Assembly: GCA_021030915.1 (NCBI GenBank)
Contig: JAGEMR010000254.1
Location: forward strand, 1 to 17,609
Direction: 5' to 3'
Length of the DNA: 17,609 nt
Source of the DNA: Astrothelium macrocarpum
Lineage: Eukaryota > Ascomycota > Dothideomycetes > Trypetheliales > Trypetheliaceae
Made by a program: the position numbers and the translations under genes. The notes beneath the pieces were generated by a model, which saw nothing but the letters and a program-made list of their open reading frames with translations, had not been told where the DNA came from and did not search any database. Positions 9,541-17,609 of the stretch are shown here, in pieces (within the stretch, counting starts at the first letter, position 1; every line of letters begins with the position of its first letter).

Positions 9541-10187
9541 GTGTTAGCAGTTGGTTTTGCTGGGCAAGAGGTATAGACTCACTACCATCTCGTCGCCAGT
9601 TCCAACCGGATTTGGTTGCCTACAAGCTTGATCATCCTCCAGTAGAAAGAGCAGGTTGATCAAAGTGTTAGTGCCGTCAGAAAACATAGGCTACATTCGG
9701 TATGCTCTTGCTCTAAGAACCGAGTTGTTAGCACACAAGCATACCCACAATACCAGCGGTTCTACCCGCATATCCTTTGGCTGCACGTTGTCTTTCCTTT
9801 CCATGCAGTTATTTATCCTCCCTACGCGCCGAAACGAGAGGTTGATCGAACCTCAGGTTTTGGGAGATAGCGAGGAAATGCCTGGCCAATGCCAATATAC
9901 TCAGATGCCACTGATTAGTTTCATAGCGAAGCCTCACGACCTTCACTCGCGTCCGCACGCAACAACAACGCCCAAGGCCTCGGTTTTCAGAAGCGTCTCC
10001 AACGACGCACGGAATTCCACCGGGCATCAGCCTGCGGCCTGTGAACGCGTGCGACAAGCTGCCAGCCACGCGCAGCATACGCAAACAATACTGTCATGTC
10101 CATGCACCTCACAAACACGGTCTACCCTCGAACCCACCGTCGTCTTTGTTTGAGCGAGCGCGCCGCTCCTTCGTGCTATGGGAAGTC
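9541..10187. other. Unique stretch between the two repeat clusters, no supported gene
   Basis: The GAGAGGTC octamer is absent here although it is dense on both sides. A 165-codon open frame (9656-10153, plus) starts from ATT or another non-ATG-like context and its product is rich in S, T, H and R without a recognisable domain; an overlapping antisense frame is also open. I regard both as chance. Confidence 0.45.
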
Positions 10188-10802
10188 TATAGCTCAGCTG
10201 ACCTCTCGGTTAGCTGATGTGACCGGTCAAAATTGGATGCGACCCTAACCTCTCAAAAAGTCTCGAGTCTATAGCTCAGCTGACCTCTCGGTTAGTTGAT
10301 GTGACCTGTCCAAAATTGATCTGACCCGAACCCTTCAGAAATTCTCTCCAATTGACTTCTCAATCCACTTATCCGACCTCTCAGTTTATCTATAAGATGC
10401 AGAAAATATATTAAAAAGGTATTTTTAATATATTCTAAATATGTTCTAAACATGTTCAAGAAATTCGAGAGATAAAGTGAGAGATCAGATCAGCTATCTA
10501 ATCTCTTAAGTAAGAGGTCGGAACAGCTCAGGATTTTGAGAGGTAGAATTAGCTAGTGGAGAGGTCAGCTCAGCTATAACCTGAAAAATCCCTTTAAATG
10601 ACCTCTCAATTCGCTCATCTGACCTCTCATTTAGTCTTTTAAACTGCAAAACATGATTGAGAACTGTTTTCAACCTATTCAGAAAATCTGAGAGATAAAA
10701 TGAGAAGTCAGGTAAGCTATCTGACCGTTGAAGGTAAGAGATCGGAGCAGCCCGGGATTTTGAGAGGCAGAATTAGCCAGTGGAGAGGTCAGTTCAGCTG
10801 TA
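10188..10802. mobile_element. Outer MITE copy, interrupted by a second copy
   Basis: The left end TATAGCTCAGCTGACCTCTC at 10188-10207 is identical to the left end at 10270. The right end at 10783-10802 matches its reverse complement at 17 of 20 positions. Without the inner copy (10270-10578), the two arms total about 306 bases, close to the inner element's 309. TA dinucleotides at both outer ends and at both inner junctions fit insertion at a TA target. Confidence 0.62.
10270..10578. mobile_element. MITE with 20-base terminal inverted repeats (best copy)
   Basis: Left end TATAGCTCAGCTGACCTCTC (10270-10289) and right end GAGAGGTCAGCTCAGCTATA (10559-10578) are inverted repeats matching at 19 of 20 positions. 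The element is 309 bases including a TA at each edge, has no coding capacity and an A/T-rich centre. Short terminal repeats, small size and a TA target point to a non-autonomous element mobilised by a Tc1/mariner-type transposase; no autonomous partner with matching ends is seen in the window. Confidence 0.75.
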
Positions 10803-10805
10803 AAC

Positions 10806-11510
10806 TGTGCTATTGGGTGACTCAAGCTTCCCAGCGGATTCAGATACCAACTCGAACGTTTTCACCTTTTTAGGCCCACAATGACAGTGAGCTCGTCGAT
10901 ACAGGGTAATGCCCCCATAGACAACCAAGTTCGATAAAACAGATTTTTTCCAAGTCCAGACTGAGAAGCTCCTTGATAGTTTATAAGCGCCTGATCGGAG
11001 AGTCTGGTCTATTTCCTTTTTCGTAATAGGTCAGAAATATAGCTTGTTGGACTGAGAGTACCATAGTCGAAACTTCTTTCATAATCCTTTATTTTAAACC
11101 CGGAATATGAAGTTGTATGATGTATTGAGATTGCGTCGCACTGTCACCAGCGTCATCGGCAGTTAATGACCTCAAGAATAATGGAAATATGTCCTGAGGC
11201 CTTCCCGGTTGGGTGGTAGGAGAGAGTTTAAGCTTGCAGAAATTTGTTGCCGCAGAAATTAGATACAGCCCTTGAGACTATTTGATAGACACGAAAAGTA
11301 ACGATGATGGTGTGTGTATGCCCCACTGATCAATCTCCTTAACATTATGACTGTGTGATTACACTCAGTTTAGGTCTTACTGAACTGCAAACATTGAGTT
11401 GCGAATCCAATCAAGACCAAAAGATAGACAAGTCCCCTCTTACCAATGCGTAAAAAATCATGGTGTGCATGCCTCAGATTTGACATTCTTTACCACTCAA
11501 ACATCTTATA
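10806..11510. other. Intergenic stretch downstream of the dehydrogenase
   Basis: It is 3' to the minus-strand dehydrogenase gene and beyond the repeat cluster. I see no open frame with a recognisable product, no repeat unit and no RNA gene. Confidence 0.5.
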
Positions 11511-12376
11511 TCACCACGGCAATTCATATCCTTCCCGATGCCAAAATGTTCCCGTCTCTTCAATTCCCTTCCCCCTCACCACATTCTCCCACAACTTCCT
11601 CGCCGCCTCCTCCGGCTCCACCGCCTCTGGCGGCCACAATTCCGGCGGTAAAATACCCGTGCGCACGATACCCGGGTGCAGCAGCAGCACCGTCACGCTC
11701 TGCGCCTTGAGGTCCACTGCGAGCGACTTGCCAATGCTGTTGACGGCGGCCTTGCTGCTGCGGTAGGCGTAGCTGCCGCCGGTGCTGTTGTCGGCGATGG
11801 AGCCGACGCGCGATGAGACGATGCCGACTTTCTTTGTTGGGGATGCGAGGATGTTGGGGAGGAGTGCTTGGGTGAGGAGGAAGGGGCCGAAGGTGTTGAC
11901 GGCGAAGGTGTTTTGGAAGACGGAGAGGTTGCTGGTGGAGAGGCTGTCGTCGGCGGAAGCAACGCCGGCAATGTTAAGAAGAATATCGACGGGTTCAATT
12001 GAATTGCCGTCGCCGCTGCTGAGAGATGCTCTGAATTGCTCGATCGAGGAGGGTGAGGTCACGTCGAGACGGGCCGTGTGAGCTTTGGGGGAGAGGGCTT
12101 GGAGTCCTTTGCCTTCGTTACGGTCGACTGCGTAGACCTTCCATCCCTAAAATGACGTTGTCAACAGATGCCTATCGCATCGCCCTTGATATGCTATGAC
12201 TCAATGGTATTTCAAGTGTCTAGAGAGAAGTATATCGGGTGTAGGAAGGTTGGGAACCTCGAAGGTTTACCAATTGACGGCATGCGATAGAGAGAGCATC
12301 ACACCTCATTGACCAGCAGTCTAGCAAAGGCATGACCGATGCCGCTGTCTGCGCCAGTCACAACTGCGGTGGGCAT
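11511..12376 (-). CDS. Short-chain dehydrogenase/reductase (SDR), two exons
   Basis: NAD(P)-dependent oxidoreductase, Rossmann fold, 235 residues, probably cytosolic. Exon 1 runs 12376-12305 and exon 2 12146-11511. The intron (12304-12147, 158 bases) is GAG|GTGTGA...TTTTAG|GGA and joins in phase 0, giving LLVNE-GWKVYAVDR. Motifs of the classical family are present: TGADSGIG at residues 7-14 (nucleotide binding), LDV at 51-53, NIAG at 82-85 (N of the usual NNAG kept, second N replaced by I), SSR at 135-137 (catalytic serine) and YRSSK at 152-156 (catalytic Tyr and Lys), then the HPGIVRTG loop at 181-188. Length is typical. Similar to fungal C-factor-like or carbonyl reductases; substrate unknown. 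The reading frame is noticeably richer in G and C, especially in third positions, than the other genes here. Confidence 0.92.
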
Positions 12377-12796
12377 TTTTATGATCTTATGTGCAAACTG
12401 CGTTCTGGGTACACCTCCTTGCCTGTCTCAGACTGAGTTATATAGATGACCTATATCATTATGATCTCACAACATGTGCGGAAATCTATAGAATCTTGCT
12501 TATGTTATCCATTCTAATCATTCTCTGGTCGTGCAGCCTTGTTTTGTTTCCCCACCTCTTTCTCCTCCTACGTTTCGAGGAGTCACTGATATCTTGAGAG
12601 ACAATGCGGTTGTCTTGGACTTATGCGGCGAGGATGGCTGTCTAGGTTTCATTTTCCAAGGTCGCAGCGGGGAGGTACGATGGGACTGTTCTAGCAATTA
12701 ACGCGGGGGCTGCGTTGATTGTCTTAGTATTCCCTCAGACACGAATGAGAGTCCGTGTCTCTGGTCGGCGTACACTCGCAGGAACGTTGGGCGTCC
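12377..12796. other. Upstream region of the dehydrogenase gene
   Basis: It should hold the promoter of the minus-strand dehydrogenase. A 68-codon open frame at 12391-12597 has no recognisable product. No clear TATA box or repeat is visible. Confidence 0.4.
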
Positions 12797-12831
12797 CCTC
12801 CGCACCGCCGCTTCCCCGCACCCTCCGCACC
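12797..12831. repeat. Direct repeat CCTCCGCACC, possible transposon edge
   Basis: CCTCCGCACC occurs at 12797-12806 and again at 12822-12831 in a C-rich stretch that ends exactly where the A/T-rich block starts. It may be the subterminal region of the mariner element that follows; I could not find its inverted counterpart downstream, which may have been erased by C-to-T decay. Confidence 0.4.
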
Positions 12832-12960
12832 ACCAAATTTGTATGAGAATTCGGGATCAGCCCAGCACAAAAGTTTGGTGGTTACTTTTTCAGCTGAAAT
12901 TTGTTCATTTTGGTGATTTGATTATTTGATTTTCTAATCTGATAATTTTGAAGCCGTTAG

Positions 12961-14010
12961 CGTGATGATGAGATTGAAATAATCCGAAATATTGCTCCTA
13001 TTTAATATATTATCGTCATCATGTTTTTGGATTATAACGATCTCTCATAATATGATATTATCCGAATTATTCATATAATTATTCGAACAGTAAAAAGGAT
13101 CAAAAGGAATATCAAATTATATGACAGCCCTTTGAATCCAATCCATCATCACGATCTTTCGCGAATTCTGACATCTGTTATTATTAAGATTCTGAAGGAG
13201 CATTTTTTTACGAAATCTGGTATATATATCGATGAAATGGCTGAATGGATCTGGCAGCAGTTCGATATATTCGTGAATTTCTCACTGGTGGCGAAAAGAT
13301 TATATCAAAACGATTAGACGAGGAAAAAGATTAATATTCGTTTTCGAAATAATAAATTCAATAACTAATAAATTATTTAGAATATTATTAAATAATAAAA
13401 GAACGTTCTATTAAATTTCGTGATAATTATATGACCATAATGATATAATATTCAATTGAATAATTGGTATATATCGATGAGAATGGAATAAATCGATATA
13501 TTGGATTTCATTCTTATAATCGAATATTAAAAGAATCGAAAATAATTCAGTATTATTTTTTTGAATATAGACGATATTATAATATTCTATTGATATATAT
13601 AATTGATAGAATTCTGAATTACTGAATTTACGAAAATTCAATAATAATTCAAATATTCGTATATTAATTGGAGGAATTGTTATTATTGAAATATTTTTCA
13701 TTTAATTCTGATAATTTATTATTAAATTCAATATTGATAATGAATAACGTATTAATATATTACGGCGAAAAAATAATTAATTTGATTATAAAATAATTCG
13801 GAATGAAATTAATATATTTATTTTTATATTTTTCTGATCTAAATTCGATCAAAAAATTCTTTTTTAAATTCAAAGATTTTGTTAAAAAATATTATGAATT
13901 ATATTCAGATTTAGAAAATTTCAATTTTATTGAATATTTGATTTAATATATTAAAAAAATTGGAAAGGATAAAAAATAAATATGAGAATATTTTTATAAT
14001 TTATATATTT
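12961..14010 (+). mobile_element. RIP-degraded Tc1/mariner-type transposase
   Basis: Cut-and-paste DNA transposase, dead. In the frame of 12961 the helix-turn-helix half reads through VKRIKRNIKLY, HHHDLSRIL and GIYIDEMAEWIWQQFDIFV, then AKRLYQND*TRKK, where the stop replaces a Trp codon. From about 13383 the frame shifts and reads ERSIKFRDNYM, then VYIDENG with the first catalytic Asp at 13476, SILIMNN with Asn in place of the second Asp at 13743, and YLFLYFSDLNSIKKFF, where the final acidic residue is Lys (13851), as in the family's YLPPYSPDLNPIEEFF. VKKYYELY and KKIGKDKK follow. D-to-N and E-to-K changes and TAA or TAG stops at Gln and Trp positions are what CpA-to-TpA decay produces. The first part (before 13320) is least damaged. 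Original size was probably about 340 residues. Confidence 0.85.
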
Positions 14011-14157
14011 CTATTTTTGATTAATTGAATTCGTAATTTTATAAATCAGATATTTTCGATTTATTTAAAACGTTATAAAAAATATTATAGAGGATTATAT
14101 GAAAAATATTATAGAAAAATGAATATATGATAAGATTATATAATTAACATTTGAAAT

Positions 14158-14252
14158 ATATCGAATTTATTGATAAATATCGAATTTATTGATAAATATC
14201 GAATTTATTGATAAATATCGAATTTATTGATAAATATCGATTTTATTAATAA
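14158..14252. repeat. 19-base tandem repeat, five units
   Basis: ATATCGAATTTATTGATAA occurs four times without change at 14158, 14177, 14196 and 14215; a fifth unit at 14234 differs at two positions. A related single unit lies near 14366. The perfect identity within otherwise heavily mutated DNA suggests recent expansion by slippage, after the point mutations. Confidence 0.9.
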
Positions 14253-14454
14253 ATTATTAAAAAAAAAATGGCGGAATAATATACCGTATATTTATATTAA
14301 AATTTATAAATTGATTTAATCAGATCGTATAATAAACACGTATTATATGCCGAATCACATCATCAAATATTGAATTTATTAATAAATTGTTAGAATAAAA
14401 ATATTAATTCTATAAAATTTTGCGCGTATATTGCGAATTCGAATATTTAAACTG

Positions 14455-15060
14455 ATTTCGTCCATTTCGAACATTTTATCTTCCTCCACCACCTTCTTCA
14501 TCACCTTTTTCATCACAATTTTATTCTTTTAATTATTGAATCAGTTATTTATTTGATTAATTGATAAATTATTTATTTATCTGATTGATCAAATTATTAA
14601 TTAATTCATTTCTGATTCCATTTTTTGATATTTCGAAAGATTATCATAATAATATCTCTCGTAATATCTCCCTTAATCAATAATTTGACTTTTTTATCAT
14701 TTCGCCATAGAAATTTGAATCTTTCAAGATCATATTTATACTGATCAAATATCTCCATCGCCTTATCAAATTCAATTTTTGTCGATTTCCGTTTATTTCG
14801 CTATTTATGCCATTCCAAATATATTAATATACCTTCATCCAATATTAATTCAGATACTAATAATAATGATAAATCAGAAATTCTCTTTCATAATCTTTTA
14901 TTCGGTATATCTACTTCAATAGACGTATTTGATCCAGTATTTTATTCATTAATTATTTTTTGATAAAAATTGAATATATTTATGGGAATAATATTCGCGG
15001 AATTAGAAATTGATATCGAATTTATTTTATATTTTTAATCATTTCATTCAATAAATAATT
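14455..15060 (-). pseudogene. Unrecognised decayed reading frame in the A/T-rich block
   Basis: One minus-strand frame stays nearly open for about 200 codons, with stops only at codons that could have been Gln, Trp or Arg. It includes SNTSIEVDIPNKRL, SDLSLLLVSELILDEG, KSTKIEFDKAMEIFDQYKYD, LERFKFLWRNDKKVK and, after several stops, VMKKVMKKVVEEDKMFEMDE. Its charged, non-low-complexity content is unlike the random A/T sequence around it. A second open segment in another frame (about 15540-15361: SESESWAKIDQKLIQYWIEQ) may be its upstream part. I do not recognise the family; a transposon protein is the likely source. Confidence 0.35.
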
Positions 15061-15814
15061 TAAATAATTCAAATAATGATTATTCTAAATTAATTGAATC
15101 ATTTATTATCAAATTATTCCAAATTTTTAAATTAATTATAAAAAACCGGATATATTTTTGAATTTTTTGATTAATCCAATATTAGATCGAATTTTGATCA
15201 TAATCATTTGAATATCTTTATTTTTCAGTGATTTTATAAACGAAATTATCAGTTATTCTAATCTACTGAATTATCTGAAAAAGATTTTCCTTTATTATTT
15301 CGATAATAAATATCTGATATTCAATTAATTAATTTTATAATAAATTAAATAATATAAATATTTTATTGAATTATATTTATTTACCATTTTGGACGAAATT
15401 TTATTATCTATCAGTTTAATAATAAAAAATATTATAAATTCTTATTTATTTTGTTCGATCCAATATTGAATTAATTTCTGATCAATTTTGGCCCATGATT
15501 CCGATTCTGATAAATTAATAAATAAATAAATTATTTGATTTCAAATTTTTGATAATTTTAAAATTGATTTAATTTCAATTTTAATATTATTAAATCAATT
15601 ATTTGATAATTTATTAAATCTTATATTATTAAAATTATTATAAAAATGAGAATTCTAATATTAATTAAATGAATTTATAATATTATTTTTCAAATTTATG
15701 TATATTTTTTTATTTTTATATTTGAATTATCAGATTAAATCAAAATAAAATGATTTTAATTCTTTTTTAATTATTACCGATTTGATTAAATTAATTAACA
15801 TATAATACAATTGA

Positions 15815-15839
15815 ATTGGCCATCCAATTGGATTGGCCA
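15815..15839. repeat. ATTGGCCA motif pair, possible transposon terminus
   Basis: ATTGGCCA at 15815-15822 and again at 15832-15839 flank the palindrome CCAATTGG (15824-15831). This G/C-bearing motif stands out in A/T-rich DNA and lies upstream, in the minus direction, of the decayed frame at 15060-14455, where a terminal repeat would be expected. No matching inverted end was found. Confidence 0.35.
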
Positions 15840-17609
15840 CTTTTCCGCATTCTTATACAAAAAATTTAAATAATTTAATCACAATAATATAAATTTTTTT
15901 ATATTATTCAGAATTTTCTTTCTCAGATATATTTTTAATTATAATACAAATACGCGCATTATATCCAGATTTATTATAATTATTATATTGCCGTTTATCT
16001 ATTTTTGATATTCTTATATAATTATCATTTTCATTTATTTTTTATTGTATTATCTGTTTAAATCCTTTCTGAATCTGTAAATTCTGTCCATTTTATATAG
16101 AAAGAGATCCTTCTTCTAATAGACGGGTTTTTTTAATCTTCCGATATCGGTTAAATTTTTGATTTATTATACGAAATATTTGATTCTTTTTTTTTAAAAT
16201 GATAAATTGATGTATTATTATAATTATATCATATGAAAATTGGTCGATAATAGATAAAAATTCAGATGGAGAATTATTCTAATATCGTATGATTCGGTTT
16301 CTAATATATTCATTTTGAAATTATACTTCAGTGGGATTATATGATGTCTTTGATTCTCAGAGGAGGGGGGGTCCAGATGAACTTTCAGAGGATGTAAATA
16401 TATATAATTTCATATCCAATTATAAAATTATATATTCTGAATCGTATAATATAAATTCTATTCTTTAAAAACCTCTTTGAATATTTGATTTTATCATAAT
16501 AATTTGAAAAATTTTATAAAATGTTAAAAAGAAATCCTCTTTTGAAATATAAATGATATACATTTATATAAAATCATCAATTATTTGATTATACGCGTAT
16601 TTTAATATATAAAAATAGCCTATATCAAATAATTATAATTTATATAATAAATGAAGAAATATATAAAAAATGATAATATTATTCTTTTAATAGAATAATT
16701 TAAAATCAATTAAATGATGATTTTCGTATCTATCAAAAATAAAAAAATAATATATATCTATTATACGATTTATAATATATCAATTAAAATATTGAATCCA
16801 ATTTAAATTTTATTTATTTATTATTCAATCATTATTTAATATAATAATCATTTAATTATATGATAATAAATTATTTTAATATCAAAATAAAAGGTGATTT
16901 TTATTCGTAATAATGATATATAACGGAATAATATAATTTAATATATTTATATTTTAAATTATTATCATTCATTTTCGATTATTTTATTGAATTATATGAG
17001 ATTTTTCATATTTTTTAATATTGATAATAATTATTTCTAATAAAATTTAATCCATCAAAAACCCCGTTTTATTAAAATTATAAATATCTCCCTTTTAAAT
17101 ACCAAATTGATTAATTATATATTATACGAGATTAAATCATTCGCGAAATTTATCAGAATTTTTATATTAAATTTTTTGATAATTGATTTTATGATTAAAA
17201 TATATATATAATTCAGATTATTATTATATGAAATTAGAAATCTAATTTTTATTTACGTATGACGTATTATAATCGTATAATAATCAATTCATTATATTTT
17301 CAATACCATTATATTAGAAAAGAAATGATCGCGAATTTAGATCAAATATATATCATATGAATATCTATTCTTTTAATTTAATGAATTTTTGATAAAAATA
17401 TTAAATATCGTATTATAAAAATTTTTCGTATTTTCGATTTTAAAATATCGTATGAGGAATTTTATAAATAATTATTATACGACGAATATTTAATTTAGGA
17501 TTCTTTTGAAATATCTGAAATATAAAAATAAGATCATTTTCTTTTCAGATTTGAATCATAATAGAATGTGGGAAAAAAATGGATTTAAATTGAATTATAC
17601 GAAAATGCG

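Larger units (their letters stand above)
14253..17609. other. Large A/T-rich, RIP-like block
   Basis: By eye this is overwhelmingly A and T, with stops in every frame and no intact gene. It is best read as decayed repetitive DNA. Recognisable islands are the decayed minus-strand frame at about 14455-15060, the ATTGGCCA motif pair at 15815-15839 and a less A/T-rich stretch at about 16330-16400. The block runs off the window. Confidence 0.75.

Noticed and set aside
9656..10153. 165-codon open frame on the plus strand
   Set aside because: No domain, biased composition, an overlapping antisense open frame, and a position between transposon clusters.
11399..12081. Open frames antisense to, or shifted within, the SDR gene
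   Set aside because: GC-rich shadows of the real dehydrogenase frame.
12391..12597. 68-codon plus-strand open frame upstream of the SDR
   Set aside because: Hydrophobic but without any recognisable product; it lies in the SDR promoter region.
13411..13701. 96-codon minus-strand open frame
   Set aside because: It is the antisense of the mariner catalytic region, and its product is low-complexity I, N and Y.
14158..14252. CRISPR-like array
   Set aside because: The units abut with no spacers; it is a plain tandem repeat in a eukaryotic A/T-rich block.
16400..16620. Possible reverse transcriptase motif (IIDDF) on the minus strand near 16570
   Set aside because: Only four or five residues agree and the flanking translation does not follow any retrotransposon family, so chance in A/T-rich DNA is likelier.

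Overview
The window looks like nuclear DNA of a filamentous ascomycete (Pezizomycotina). The genes have short GT...CTAAC...AG introns, mostly 45-65 bases. The protein families are typically fungal: a Zn2Cys6 transcription factor, an Old Yellow Enzyme with the fungal N-terminal extension, and a multi-pass glycosylated membrane protein. The genes are framed by very A/T-rich blocks in which transposon genes can still be read but are full of C-to-T and G-to-A type changes, as left by repeat-induced point mutation (RIP). I see no rRNA, tRNA, CRISPR array or bacterial-type operon.

Layout. Bases 76-410 are an A/T-rich block with what looks like the C-terminal end of a decayed hAT transposase. 420-1772 holds no gene I can support. 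1773-3904 (+) is a fungal membrane protein gene carrying one in-frame TAG, or a short intron over that TAG. 4574-6659 (+) is a Zn2Cys6 transcription factor in seven exons. 6922-8286 (-) is a complete YqjM-like Old Yellow Enzyme, convergent with the factor. 8700-10802 is a cluster of miniature inverted-repeat elements built on the octamer GAGAGGTC, including one copy nested inside another. 11511-12376 (-) is a two-exon short-chain dehydrogenase/reductase with visibly higher GC. From about 12850 to the end the DNA is A/T-rich. It opens with a readable but dead Tc1/mariner transposase (12961-14010), followed by a 19-base tandem repeat and a second, unrecognised decayed reading frame on the minus strand (about 15060-14455).

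How the genes may relate. The factor and the two oxidoreductases could be a small redox or detoxification group, but only proximity supports this; there is no shared promoter and no biosynthetic core enzyme. The clearest new material is the transposon content: a MITE family with an apparent nested TA-target insertion, and a RIP-inactivated mariner element whose catalytic residues can be seen to be lost. I found no convincing undescribed multi-gene system.
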